The notes: a model not told the origin generated them from the letters alone. A stretch of DNA of 29,230 nucleotides from an uncultured Lachnospiraceae bacterium (GCA_934292725.1 CAKQXY010000044.1:1-29230), one strand, 5' to 3'; positions 7,769 to 15,831 are shown, numbered from the stretch's first letter. Numbers and translations: made by a program.

Positions 7769-7774
7769 GCTCTT

Positions 7775-7800
7775 CCGTAAAAAAATTACGGCATTTTTTT
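7775..7800 (+). terminator. Plus-direction terminator-like hairpin upstream of the ATPase promoter
   Basis: CCGTAA (7775-7780) and TTACGG (7786-7791) pair around five A residues and are followed on the plus strand by CATTTTTTT. This has terminator form in the plus direction, although no plus-strand gene precedes it. It could block antisense transcription coming out of the ATPase unit towards tsf, or be a remnant. Confidence 0.4.
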
Positions 7801-7806
7801 ATAAAT

Positions 7807-7850
7807 AAAAAACCCTGAACTTCCCGCAACTGCGAAAAATTCAGGGTTTT
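7807..7850 (-). terminator. Rho-independent terminator of tsf
   Basis: Perfect 11-base arms AAAACCCTGAA (7809-7819) and TTCAGGGTTTT (7840-7850) surround a 20-base loop, followed on the minus strand by a T-run. It lies 19 bases past the tsf stop codon. Confidence 0.85.
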
Positions 7851-7868
7851 AGAACTCAATATTGTTAC

Positions 7869-8807
7869 TTATGCGTTCATCTGCTTAGCAACTTCTGCTG
7901 CGAAATCCTCTTCCTTCTTCTCCATACCTTCACCGGTCTCGAAACGAACGAACTTCTTAACAGCAACCTTTGCGTTGTTCTCCTTAGCTACCTGAGCTAC
8001 GTATGCGCTTACGGTCTGCTTTCCGTCCTCAGCCTTTACGTAGGTCTGATCCATCAGACAGATCTCCTTAAGCTCCTTGTTGATACGTCCGTTGATCATG
8101 CCATCGATAACCTTCTGTGGCTTCTGGGACTCCTTCGGATCGTTCATGATCTGAGCTAACAGGATCTCCTTCTCTCTGGAGATGTAATCAGCGTCAACCT
8201 CTGCTCTGGTGGTGTACTGTGGCTTTAATGCTGCTGCCTGCATAGCAACGTTCTTTGCCATTTCCTTAATTGCATCGTTAACAACGTCAGTCTCAACGTC
8301 TACTAAAACGCCGATCTTTCCGCCTGCATGGATGTAGGAAACAACGATACCGTTCTCCTCGCTAACCTTTGCAAAACGACGGATGTTCATGTTCTCACCA
8401 ATGATAGAAATCATGGAAGACAGCTTCTCCTTAACGGTCATGGATGGATCTAATGCCCACTTCTCAGCCATGAATCCTTCGATATCATCTGCCTGAGTAT
8501 TAACTGCCTGAGCAGCAACCTCTGCAACGTAGGTCTGGAACTTCTCGTTCTTTGCAACAAAGTCAGTCTCAGCGTTAACCTCAACTACAACTGCGTGCTT
8601 CTCATCCTCAGAGATGCAAGTAGCAACGATACCCTCAGCTGCAATACGTCCAGCCTTCTTCTGAGCACCAGCTAATCCCTTCTCACGCAGGAAATCTACA
8701 GCCTTGTCCATATCACCTTCTGTTGCAGTCAGTGCCTTCTTGCAATCCATCATTCCTGCGCCGGTCATCTCACGCAGCTCTTTTACCATACTTGCTGTAA
8801 TAGCCAT
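7869..8807 (-). CDS. tsf: Translation elongation factor EF-Ts
   Basis: 312 residues, the usual length of Firmicute EF-Ts, the guanine-nucleotide exchange factor that recycles EF-Tu-GDP in the cytoplasm. The N-terminal UBA-like module and the signature TGAGMMDCKKAL (residues 15-26) are clear, followed by the conserved region around VVEVNAETDFVAKNE that contacts EF-Tu. GGAGGAA about seven bases before the ATG fixes the start. In most bacteria tsf follows rpsB directly in one operon. Here a strong terminator and a 143-bp inserted repeat separate them, and I see no convincing promoter of its own in the 265-base gap. Expression therefore probably depends on read-through, on a promoter provided by the insertion, or on one I cannot recognise. 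The gene itself looks intact. Confidence 0.97.
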   Translation of the reverse strand: MAITASMVKELREMTGAGMMDCKKALTATEGDMDKAVDFLREKGLAGAQKKAGRIAAEGIVATCISEDEKHAVVVEVNAETDFVAKNEKFQTYVAEVAAQAVNTQADDIEGFMAEKWALDPSMTVKEKLSSMISIIGENMNIRRFAKVSEENGIVVSYIHAGGKIGVLVDVETDVVNDAIKEMAKNVAMQAAALKPQYTTRAEVDADYISREKEILLAQIMNDPKESQKPQKVIDGMINGRINKELKEICLMDQTYVKAEDGKQTVSAYVAQVAKENNAKVAVKKFVRFETGEGMEKKEEDFAAEVAKQMNA

Positions 8808-8857
8808 CTTAATCTTCCTCCAAATAGTTGTGTACAGTATTGATCCTTCACTTAGTT

Positions 8858-9000
8858 GTAACTATTCAGAACCCCATTCGCAAAACCGCATCTTCGATGC
8901 TACTATTTTGCTCATGTGGTTATCTCGCCATATAAAATTGCTATTCTGTTTGAATGCAAGCATTCACAGAAAGCAATTTTGCATGGCTCTGAATAGTTAC
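8858..9000. mobile_element. 143-bp MITE with IS66-type ends inserted between rpsB and tsf
   Basis: The element is bounded by perfect 13-base terminal inverted repeats GTAACTATTCAGA (8858-8870) and TCTGAATAGTTAC (8988-9000). It is flanked by an 8-base direct repeat ACTTAGTT (8850-8857 and 9001-9008). Ends beginning GTAA and an 8-bp target duplication are the hallmarks of IS66-family transposition. It has no coding capacity. Inside are a long imperfect hairpin (8928-8986; arms related to CCATGCAAAATTGCT and its complement) and a small GCATC-TTC-GATGC hairpin (8888-8900). A related solo end occurs at 245-257, which supports a dispersed family mobilised in trans by an IS66-type transposase that is not in this window. 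Confidence 0.8.
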
Positions 9001-9011
9001 ACTTAGTTAAT

Positions 9012-9062
9012 AAAAACAATAACGATTCAGAAGCCGCAGTCCGCCGCCCCTGAATCGTTATT
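9012..9062 (-). terminator. Rho-independent terminator of rpsB
   Basis: Perfect 13-base arms AATAACGATTCAG (9018-9030) and CTGAATCGTTATT (9050-9062) enclose a GC-rich 19-base loop and are followed on the minus strand by GTTTTTATT. It begins 10 bases after the rpsB stop codon and should reduce or stop transcription into tsf. Confidence 0.85.
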
Positions 9063-9072
9063 TCCGACTTGA

Positions 9073-9861
9073 TTACTCAGCGTCAGCTACTACGGTCTCG
9101 ATATCAGCTGCTGCATCAGTAGTGTCAGCTGCCAGCATCTCCTCGCCAGCCTCTGCAACCTCATCAACTTCCTCAGCCTCGCCCTGCTTAGCCTCGATAA
9201 CAGCGTCTGCCATCTTAGAAGCGATCAGCTTTACGGCTCTGATAGCGTCATCGTTACCCGGGATTACATAATCCAGCTCTTCCGGATCACAGTTGGTATC
9301 AGCGATACCGATCAGCGGAATACCCAGAGTGTGAGCTTCCTGAACACAGATCTTTTCCTTCTTCGGGTCAACTACGAAGATTGCATCCGGGATACCTGGC
9401 ATATCCTTGATACCGCCAAGGTTCTTCTCAAGCTTCTCCCACTCCTTCTTCAGCTCGATAACTTCCTTCTTTGGCAGTACATCAAAGGTACCGTCCTCAG
9501 ACATGGTCTCGATCTGACGAAGACGAGCGATTCTGCTCTGGATGGTCTTGAAGTTAGTAAGCATACCACCAAGCCATCTCTGGTTTACATAATACATACC
9601 ACATCTCTGTGCCTCAGTTGCTACTGCATCCTGTGCCTGCTTCTTTGTTCCTACGAAAAGGATGTTTCCGCCCTCTGCAGCAATGTCGAAGATAGCCTTG
9701 TAAGCTTCGTCAACCTTGCCTACAGACTTCTGCAGGTCGATGATGTAGATACCGTTTCTCTCGGTATAGATGTATGGAGCCATCTTAGGGTTCCATCTTC
9801 TGGTCTGATGTCCAAAATGAACACCAGCTTCAAGCAGCTGCTTCATAGAAATAACGCTCAT
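9073..9861 (-). CDS. rpsB: 30S ribosomal protein S2
   Basis: 262 residues with the complete S2 core. The N terminus MSVISMKQLLEAGVHFGHQ, the RRWNPKM and IYTERNGIYIIDLQK segments, the TKKQAQ and QRWLGGMLTNF motifs and the IPLIGIADTNCDPE region are all present. The last 30 residues are an acidic, alanine-rich tail, common as a variable extension in Firmicutes. S2 binds the head-body junction of the 30S subunit. The start follows AGGAG by nine bases. It has its own strong promoter at 9973-10001 and a leader of about 105 bases with pairing potential. It ends in a perfect-arm terminator before tsf. Confidence 0.98.
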   Translation of the reverse strand: MSVISMKQLLEAGVHFGHQTRRWNPKMAPYIYTERNGIYIIDLQKSVGKVDEAYKAIFDIAAEGGNILFVGTKKQAQDAVATEAQRCGMYYVNQRWLGGMLTNFKTIQSRIARLRQIETMSEDGTFDVLPKKEVIELKKEWEKLEKNLGGIKDMPGIPDAIFVVDPKKEKICVQEAHTLGIPLIGIADTNCDPEELDYVIPGNDDAIRAVKLIASKMADAVIEAKQGEAEEVDEVAEAGEEMLAADTTDAAADIETVVADAE

Positions 9862-9888
9862 GTTTTTACTCTCCTTTGGTTTGTCTTC

Positions 9889-9946
9889 CGTATGCCATAC
9901 GTACAGGCAACTGCTTGCGCAGCACCAAACCTGCCAACCGCATACG
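9889..9946 (-). promoter_or_regulatory. Structured rpsB leader, candidate S2 autoregulatory element
   Basis: In the untranslated leader, CGTATGC (9889-9895) can pair with GCATACG (9940-9946). Inside this lie GGCA/TGCC (9906-9909 with 9932-9935) and TGCT/AGCA (9912-9915 with 9921-9924), giving a nested three-stem structure 27 bases upstream of the start codon. Ribosomal protein S2 represses its own mRNA in several bacteria, so an S2-binding leader is a reasonable inference. I cannot match it to a defined family. Confidence 0.4.
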
Positions 9947-9972
9947 TGTTTTTTAAATTTTTAAGCCCTACA

Positions 9973-10001
9973 ATCATATCATGGAAAAAATACAATTGCA
10001 A
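9973..10001 (-). promoter_or_regulatory. Promoter of rpsB with upstream A-tracts
   Basis: TTGCAA (9996-10001), a 17-base spacer and TATGAT (9973-9978) with extended TG form a strong sigma-A promoter. Upstream (about 10005-10033) are three A-tracts of 6 to 8 bases, like an UP element, similar to those before the tRNA-Glu promoter. Confidence 0.75.
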
Positions 10002-10037
10002 GGCTTTTTTTGTTTTTTCTTCTATTTTTTTTCGTTT

Positions 10038-10838
10038 TTATGCATTCGTACTGGAAGTATTCTCTGCACTGACCTTAACCTTAGCCAGCTCATCAAATAC
10101 AACATCGTTAAGAACTTTGATGTAGGTTCCCTTCATACCGGATGATCTGGACTCGATAACACCGGCACTCTCAAACTTACGCAGTGCATTTACAATTACA
10201 GAACGTGTAATTCCGATGCGGTCTGCAATCTTACTTGCAACAAGCACACCTTCGTTTCCATCGAGTTCACGGAAAATGTGAACAATTGCCTCTAACTCAG
10301 AGTAGCTAAGTGTACTGATGGCAGATTTTACGATCTGCTTCTTTCTATTTTCCTCTGCGCTCTCTTCGTTTACAGAACGAAGCATCTCCAGTCCTACTAC
10401 AGTGGTGCCATACTCACTTAAGATGATATCATCAATGCCGTATCCTGTGTGCTCTCTGTAGATAAACAGTGTACCAAGTCTCTCACCTGCGATCTCGATT
10501 GGTGTTACGATTGCCTGATATTTCTCACCGTTTTCCTGAGAGAATCCAAGTGTAGCCAAATTGACATTCTCTTTTGTGGAAAGTACGCTTAACAGACGCT
10601 CGTTGAGCATATGATCCGCAAATGATCCGATGTTGTTTTCCATCAGCTCATTAATTACATCCACATCCTTCCAGACACTGAAACCTAAAACCTTACCCTT
10701 CTTGCTGAGTACCAGAATATTGGATTCCAGAATCTCACTTAATACCTCACAGATGTCATTAAAGACAACTTTGCTGGTATTGTTGTTATGCAAAAGTTTG
10801 TTGATTTTTCTTGTTTTATCCAGCAACTGCACGCTCAT
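10038..10838 (-). CDS. codY: GTP- and branched-chain amino acid-sensing repressor CodY
   Basis: 266 residues, the usual CodY size. The N-terminal GAF-type domain (about 1-155) senses isoleucine, leucine and valine. The C-terminal winged helix carries the nearly invariant segment ASKIADRIGITRSVIVNALR (201-220), followed by ESAGVIESRS and MKGTYIKVLN. CodY represses amino-acid biosynthesis, transport and other stationary-phase genes when nutrients are plentiful. The start at 10838 is chosen because GGAGGAA (10845-10851) precedes it; the in-frame TTG at 10853 lies over that site and is rejected. It has its own extended -10 promoter at 10876-10904. Position between topA and rpsB is typical of related Clostridia. 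Product identity is essentially certain. Confidence 0.97.
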   Translation of the reverse strand: MSVQLLDKTRKINKLLHNNNTSKVVFNDICEVLSEILESNILVLSKKGKVLGFSVWKDVDVINELMENNIGSFADHMLNERLLSVLSTKENVNLATLGFSQENGEKYQAIVTPIEIAGERLGTLFIYREHTGYGIDDIILSEYGTTVVGLEMLRSVNEESAEENRKKQIVKSAISTLSYSELEAIVHIFRELDGNEGVLVASKIADRIGITRSVIVNALRKFESAGVIESRSSGMKGTYIKVLNDVVFDELAKVKVSAENTSSTNA

Positions 10839-10875
10839 ATTGGGTTCCTCCAATGCAATTTATTCTTTGTACAGT

Positions 10876-10904
10876 ATCATATCACAAAATGAATAATTTT
10901 ACAA
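10876..10904 (-). promoter_or_regulatory. Promoter of codY
   Basis: On the minus strand -35 TTGTAA (10899-10904), a 17-base spacer and -10 TATGAT (10876-10881) with an extended TG. It sits in the 90-base gap after topA, where no terminator is visible, so codY may also receive read-through from topA. Confidence 0.65.
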
Positions 10905-10928
10905 GAATATTTCACAGTTTTGTCAGAT

Positions 10929-12995
10929 TTATTCCTCCGACTTTGCAATATAGCCGCACGCAGCGTCAGAACAGCACTCTCTGTTTCCCTTTTTGATCAT
11001 ATAAGAGCCACATTTCGGGCAGTTATGTCCAGTCGGACGATTCCATGACATAAAGTCGCAGTCCGGTGCGCCCTCACAGCCATAGTAAACACGACCCTTT
11101 TTCGTCTTTCGGATGACAAGATCTTTGCCGCACTTCGGGCAGGCTACGCCAATCTTTTCAAGATACGGCTTTGTATTTCGACAGTCAGGAAATCCCGGAC
11201 ACGCCAAAAACTTTCCATGAGGACCATACTTAATAACCATCTGTCTTCCGCACAGTTCACAAAATTCATCTGACAGCTGATCCTCGATCTTGACGCTCTC
11301 AAGTTCTCTGTTTGCTGCCTCTACTGCCTCATGAAGATCTGGGTAGAAGTTTCTAACAATGCTCTTCCACTCAACCATGCCCTCTCCAACCATATCAAGC
11401 AAAGACTCCATATTGGCAGTAAACTCAGCATCTACGATAATCGGGAAGGATTTCATCATAATGTTGTTTACGACTTGACCAAGCTCCGTCACATACAGAT
11501 TTTTCTTTTCCTTTGTGATGTAGTGACGTGCAAGAATAGTAGTAATTGTCGGTGCATAAGTAGATGGACGTCCTATTCCCTTTTCCTCAAGCATACGAAC
11601 AAGCGTTGCCTCTGTAAAATGAGCCGGTGGCTGTGTAAAATGCTGCTGTGTCTCTTTTTCACTCACTGAAAGCTCCATACCCTCACTGAGATGATCAACA
11701 GCAGGTGCGCTCGCTGCTTTTTCTTCACCGTCATTATAAATACTCATAAAGCCGTCAAATGAAAGCTTTGAGCTGACTGCTGAAAACTCATATCCGCCTG
11801 CTTCAAGCTGTACATGATTCATCATATAAACAGCATCTGCCATGCGGCTTGCAGTAAAGCGTCTCCAAATCAGCTGGTACAAACGGAACTGATCACGTGA
11901 AAGAGATTCTTTTACGCGGACTGGCTCCCTTGTGATGTCTGTAGGACGAATACCTTCATGCGCATCCTGAATATGACCTTTAGCAGCCTCTTCCTTTTTT
12001 GCCTGTGTCAGATATTTTTCGCCATACGTTTTTTCAATATATGCTCTTGCTGCTGTATCAGCCTCTGCTGCGATACGTGTGGAATCAGTTCTTAAATACG
12101 TAATCAAACCTATCGTACCCTCGCCCTCAATTGAAACACCCTCGTACAGCTGCTGTGCGATACGCATCGTTTTTTGTGTTGAGAAATTCAGCTGATTTGC
12201 AGCTTCCTGCTGCAGCGTACTTGTAGTAAATGGCATTGGTGCCTTCTTTTTTCTTTCTTTATGTGCCAATTCCTTTACAACAAATTTGTCGCTCTCCACT
12301 GCCTTTACAATTTCATTTAACTGGGCTTCATTCTCAATCGTAAGCTTTTTGGAATCTTTTCCGTAAAATTGTGCCTTTAATGGCTTTTTAGAACTTGGCA
12401 CATCAAGTAAAACATCTAAACTCCAATACTCCTTTGGAATAAATGCCTCAATTGCTGCCTCTCTATCACAGATAAGTCTAAGTGCAACAGACTGGACTCT
12501 TCCTGCACTAAGACCTCTTTTTACCTTTGCCCAAAGTACAGGACTGATCTCATATCCAACCATACGGTCTAAGATACGTCTTGTCTGCTGTGCGTCAACC
12601 AGATTCATATTAATTGCACGCGGCTCCTTTAAGGATGCCTTTACTGCATTTTTTGTGATCTCATTAAATGTGATTCTTTTAATCTGGTCATCTTCCAGCT
12701 TCAGTGCCTTTGACAGATGCCATGAGATTGCCTCTCCCTCGCGGTCAGGGTCCGTTGCCAGATAAATCTTTTCAGCCTTTTTTGCTTCCTTACGAAGCTT
12801 CGCCAAAATATCCCCTTTTCCGCGGATTGTAATATACTTTGGTTCGTAATCATTTTCAACATCGAACCCTAACTGACTCTTGGGCAGATCCCTTACATGC
12901 CCATTAGAAGCCATAACCTGATAGTTAGCTCCTAAGAATTTTTTTATAGTGTTAACCTTCGCAGGTGACTCTACGATAACAAGATACTTCGCCAT
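10929..12995 (-). CDS. topA: DNA topoisomerase I (type IA)
   Basis: 688 residues from the preferred start. The N-terminal TOPRIM domain has E9 in VIVESPAK and D82-x-D84-x-E86 in ATDPDREGEA for Mg2+ binding. The active-site tyrosine is Y300 in GLITYLRTDST, and the SAGRVQSVALRLI and EKGIGRPSTYAPTI motifs are present. The C terminus carries three Topo-C zinc fingers of the four-cysteine type (CELCGR..., CPKCGKDL..., CPKCGSYM...). The enzyme relaxes negative supercoils behind RNA polymerase. ATG at 12995, with GGAGGAAA a few bases upstream, is chosen over an in-frame upstream start that lies within the leader. A strong promoter is at 13044-13072, and a perfect inverted repeat sits between promoter and start. 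Confidence 0.98.
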   Translation of the reverse strand: MAKYLVIVESPAKVNTIKKFLGANYQVMASNGHVRDLPKSQLGFDVENDYEPKYITIRGKGDILAKLRKEAKKAEKIYLATDPDREGEAISWHLSKALKLEDDQIKRITFNEITKNAVKASLKEPRAINMNLVDAQQTRRILDRMVGYEISPVLWAKVKRGLSAGRVQSVALRLICDREAAIEAFIPKEYWSLDVLLDVPSSKKPLKAQFYGKDSKKLTIENEAQLNEIVKAVESDKFVVKELAHKERKKKAPMPFTTSTLQQEAANQLNFSTQKTMRIAQQLYEGVSIEGEGTIGLITYLRTDSTRIAAEADTAARAYIEKTYGEKYLTQAKKEEAAKGHIQDAHEGIRPTDITREPVRVKESLSRDQFRLYQLIWRRFTASRMADAVYMMNHVQLEAGGYEFSAVSSKLSFDGFMSIYNDGEEKAASAPAVDHLSEGMELSVSEKETQQHFTQPPAHFTEATLVRMLEEKGIGRPSTYAPTITTILARHYITKEKKNLYVTELGQVVNNIMMKSFPIIVDAEFTANMESLLDMVGEGMVEWKSIVRNFYPDLHEAVEAANRELESVKIEDQLSDEFCELCGRQMVIKYGPHGKFLACPGFPDCRNTKPYLEKIGVACPKCGKDLVIRKTKKGRVYYGCEGAPDCDFMSWNRPTGHNCPKCGSYMIKKGNRECCSDAACGYIAKSEE

Positions 12996-13008
12996 GCTTT
13001 CCTCCAGC

Positions 13009-13027
13009 AATGTACCATGCGTACATT
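13009..13027. promoter_or_regulatory. Perfect inverted repeat in the topA leader
   Basis: AATGTAC (13009-13015) and GTACATT (13021-13027) flank five bases. The repeat lies in the roughly 40-base untranslated leader, directly upstream of the topA ribosome binding site. It may act as an operator or as an mRNA hairpin affecting initiation. Confidence 0.45.
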
Positions 13028-13043
13028 TTTTCAATCGGAAATC

Positions 13044-13072
13044 ACTATACACTCTTATTTTACGGATTGCAA
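13044..13072 (-). promoter_or_regulatory. Promoter of topA
   Basis: TTGCAA (13067-13072), a 17-base spacer and TATAGT (13044-13049). Immediately upstream is a tandem direct repeat of AAAAAGGGCT (minus strand, about 13073-13092). No terminator for dprA is visible in the 13053-13110 gap. Confidence 0.7.
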
Positions 13073-13110
13073 GCCCTTTTTAGCCCTTTTTATTTTATTT
13101 CATATAAATT

Positions 13111-14205
13111 TTACGAATCTGACACATTAAATGTTCTTTTATAGCAGCCTCCTGCTTCTTCGCTGATGTAACCTTTTAGCTCCATCTGAAATAAAGCACT
13201 GCATAAAGTTCCGGCCGGATATCCTGTCTTTTGCAAAAGAATTTCCATATGAACAGGTTCATTTTTGATAAAGCGATACACATCCTGCTCAATCTCTGTC
13301 AAAGGCATCTTTTGTCTATGTACTTTTCTTGCTGCAGCTTCTAACTTAAAATCTGCAAGTATATCCTGTGGTGATGACAATAATGCAGCACCATTTCTAA
13401 TCAGCTCATGACAGCCTTCACTAAGATCTGAAAATATTGAACCTGGCACTGCATAGACACTTCTTCCCTGCTCACCCGCAAACTCTGCAGTAATCAAAGA
13501 ACCGCTCTTTTTTCGTGCCTCGATAATAATGACAGCATCACAAATACCGCTTATAATCCTGTTTCTGCGCGGAAAAAGGACGGGAATACTGCGTGTTTTC
13601 GGACGCATCTCAGAAATCACGCCGCCTTGACGTATTAGCTTTTCATACAATCCAATATTTTCCCGTGGATAACATATATCGACACCACCGCCTAGCACTG
13701 CATATGAACTGCCTGCCTCAAGCGCTGCCTTTTGGCTGCAGCAGTCAATGCCATACGCCATCCCGCTTACGATCTGTGCACCTGCCGCTGACAGCTCTCT
13801 TGCGATTTCCTCTGCGCACTCCTTTCCATAGCTGCTGCACGCACGCGCTCCGACAATTGCAATTTTAGGAAAATCAGGCTTTGGAAGATTCCCCTTCACA
13901 AAAAGCCCAATGGGACGGTCTGCCACTTCCTTTAAAAGCGCCGGATACTCTTCATCCTCTATTGTAACAAAATGAATCCCTGACTGTGAAAGCTTTTCAT
14001 ATTCATTCTCTATTGTTTTTTCCATCGCACAGGCTTCATGATAAATTCTTTGCTCCCTTGCTGTAAATCCCATTTGAACAAGTTTCTCATCACTTTGTCC
14101 AAAAACTTCGCTCGGTCCTCCAGCCTCCTCAATTAAACGACGCACCTTAATAGGTGTAATCATCTGAAGGCATGTACACCAATAATATGCTTTTTTTCGC
14201 TCCAT
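13111..14205 (-). CDS. dprA: DNA processing protein DprA/Smf
   Basis: 364 residues with the DprA layout. A helical N-terminal region is followed by the extended Rossmann fold: IAIVGARACSSYGKE (115-129), the IVSGMAYGIDCCSQKAAL segment, GGGVDICYPRENIGLY, SEMRPKTRS, FPRRNRIISG and ITAEFAGEQGRSVYAVPGSI. A C-terminal winged-helix segment follows. DprA binds incoming single-stranded DNA, protects it and loads RecA during natural transformation; orthologues also occur in genomes not known to be transformable. ATG at 14205 is used: it sits one base after the comM stop, with a G-run upstream. An in-frame upstream start at 14235 would overlap comM more. It is probably co-transcribed and translationally coupled with comM. 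Confidence 0.95.
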   Translation of the reverse strand: MERKKAYYWCTCLQMITPIKVRRLIEEAGGPSEVFGQSDEKLVQMGFTAREQRIYHEACAMEKTIENEYEKLSQSGIHFVTIEDEEYPALLKEVADRPIGLFVKGNLPKPDFPKIAIVGARACSSYGKECAEEIARELSAAGAQIVSGMAYGIDCCSQKAALEAGSSYAVLGGGVDICYPRENIGLYEKLIRQGGVISEMRPKTRSIPVLFPRRNRIISGICDAVIIIEARKKSGSLITAEFAGEQGRSVYAVPGSIFSDLSEGCHELIRNGAALLSSPQDILADFKLEAAARKVHRQKMPLTEIEQDVYRFIKNEPVHMEILLQKTGYPAGTLCSALFQMELKGYISEEAGGCYKRTFNVSDS

Positions 14206-14206
14206 T

Positions 14207-15742
14207 TTACATTTCCCCCCAATATTTTCGATCAATACTCCGATAGCTTATAGCCTCTGCCAAATGTGCTTCTTTAATCTGCTCACTTCCCTCAAGATCG
14301 GCAATTGTTCTTGAGACGCGCAAAATCCGATCTCTTGCACGCACACTAAGACCCATTGACTCAAATGCCTGACGAAGAAGTTCTTCCTTTTGCTGATCAA
14401 GATGACAATATTTTGAAAGTCTTGATCCCTTAAGCTGCGAATTAAATAATATTCCATCATCCTTATAGCGCATGCGCTGACGACTAATTGCCTCTGTGAC
14501 ACTAGCACGCATAGATGACGAATCCGCTCCCTTTTTTGCCTGTGACAAATCATCAAATTTTACTGCAAAGGCCTCCGTGCAAATGTCAATACGATCAAGC
14601 ATCGGTCGTGAAATACGGTCTCTATAACGTCTGATCTCACCCACACTGCATCGGCAGCGGCTTCTGTCTGGAAAATAGCCGCACGGACACGGGTTCATCG
14701 CTGCAACCAGCATAAATTCTGCTGGATAACTGCAGCTTCCATTGACACGGCTTATTGTGACCTTTCCATCTTCTAGCGGCTGCCTCATAATTTCTAGTGT
14801 ATCACGCTTAAACTCTGCCAGCTCATCCAAAAATAATACTCCATGGTGTGCCAGACTGATCTCTCCTGGCTTTGGAAATCGCCCTCCTCCAGCAAGTGCA
14901 GTCGCCGAAATTGTGTGGTGCGGACTTCGAAACGGACGCTTTTTTATAAGTCCCTCTTTGTAATCAAGAAGCCCAGCCACACTATAAATCTTTGTCACCT
15001 CAAGCTGCTCTTTATATGTCATTTCAGGCATAATTGTAGGTATTCTTTTTGCACTCATGCTCTTACCAGAACCTGGTTGTCCAATATATAAAAGGTTATG
15101 AAAACCTGCTGATGCCACCATTGCTGCACGCTTCATGCGTTCTTGTCCATAAAGCTCGTCATAGTCAAGCGAATCGTCTTCTTTGTCAGATGTCTCATAA
15201 AGAACTGCCTGTCTGTTTTCTTCAAGCCGATCTGGATTATTTAACAGCTCCACAATTTCCTTTAACGTTTTCGTTCCGTAAACAACTGTCTCCTGCAGAC
15301 AGGCAGCTTCCCTCGCATTTTCCTTAGGCACAACTGCCTTTTTTATACCTGCCTTCTGCCCGCATTCTGCCAGTACAAGCGTGCCATTTACAGGACGTAT
15401 TTTTCCGTCAAGACCCAGCTCTCCAATAAATATTTTATTTTCTAATTCATCCATGCGCACAAAGCCTGCAGCAGCAAGCACTGAAAGCGCAATAGGCAGA
15501 TCAAAATAGTTGCCCTGCTTTCTTAAATCGGCAGGTGAAAGATTGACCGTGATATGGCTTGGAGGCAGTCGAAATCCTGAATTTTTAAGTGCTGTTCGCA
15601 CCCGCTCTCTTGCCTCCTTCACCTCTGCCCCAAGATAGCCTACCATATCAAAGCTCGGCAGTCCGTCACTGATATCTGCCTCCACACACACAAGAATACC
15701 CTCGATTCCATTTGTTGTTCCCGTATACACTTTTGCAACCAT
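14207..15742 (-). CDS. comM: YifB/ComM family Mg-chelatase-like AAA+ ATPase
   Basis: 511 residues in the standard three-part arrangement. An N-terminal Lon-protease-like S5 fold (about 1-170, with HITVNLSPADLRKQG) is followed by a magnesium-chelatase-type AAA+ core with Walker A G221-Q-P-G-S-G-K-S228 and Walker B GVLFLDELAEF (D306, E307). A small C-terminal Mg_chelatase_C domain completes it. A cysteine cluster, NPCPCGYFPDRSRCRC, follows the core as usual. ComM is a hexameric branch-migration helicase in Vibrio and Haemophilus that helps integrate transforming DNA; a similar role is expected here. AGGAAAGGG seven bases before ATG supports the start. dprA follows one base after its stop, so the two form a competence-type pair. 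A hairpin and a palindrome lie upstream. Confidence 0.95.
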   Translation of the reverse strand: MVAKVYTGTTNGIEGILVCVEADISDGLPSFDMVGYLGAEVKEARERVRTALKNSGFRLPPSHITVNLSPADLRKQGNYFDLPIALSVLAAAGFVRMDELENKIFIGELGLDGKIRPVNGTLVLAECGQKAGIKKAVVPKENAREAACLQETVVYGTKTLKEIVELLNNPDRLEENRQAVLYETSDKEDDSLDYDELYGQERMKRAAMVASAGFHNLLYIGQPGSGKSMSAKRIPTIMPEMTYKEQLEVTKIYSVAGLLDYKEGLIKKRPFRSPHHTISATALAGGGRFPKPGEISLAHHGVLFLDELAEFKRDTLEIMRQPLEDGKVTISRVNGSCSYPAEFMLVAAMNPCPCGYFPDRSRCRCSVGEIRRYRDRISRPMLDRIDICTEAFAVKFDDLSQAKKGADSSSMRASVTEAISRQRMRYKDDGILFNSQLKGSRLSKYCHLDQQKEELLRQAFESMGLSVRARDRILRVSRTIADLEGSEQIKEAHLAEAISYRSIDRKYWGEM

Positions 15743-15796
15743 TGCTTTACCCTTTCCTGTTCATTTTAAATATTTTTTTGTTTTTGAACGCACAAA

Positions 15797-15825
15797 GACA
15801 ACCTGCCATATTTTGACAGATTGTC
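15797..15825 (-). terminator. Stem-loop between the alpha/beta hydrolase gene and comM
   Basis: Arms 15797-15807 and 15815-15825 pair over 11 positions (two G-U) around a seven-base loop. It lies after the hydrolase stop and could end the scpA-sigK transcript, but on the minus strand the following bases TTTGTGCG give only a short T-run, so termination may be partial. Confidence 0.5.
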
Positions 15826-15831
15826 TTCTCT

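Noticed and set aside
9331..10125. Open frame of 264 codons on the plus strand opposite rpsB and codY
   Set aside because: It runs antisense through rpsB and its leader and promoter, with no domain or ribosome binding site; a chance open frame.
10896..10912. CodY-box-like AT-rich sequence over the codY -35
   Set aside because: Only about 9 of 15 positions match AATTTTCWGAAAATT, with the wrong arm spacing; this is expected by chance in AT-rich DNA.
14248..14556. Second minus-strand frame inside comM
   Set aside because: It is fully contained in the well-supported comM frame and has no initiation signal.
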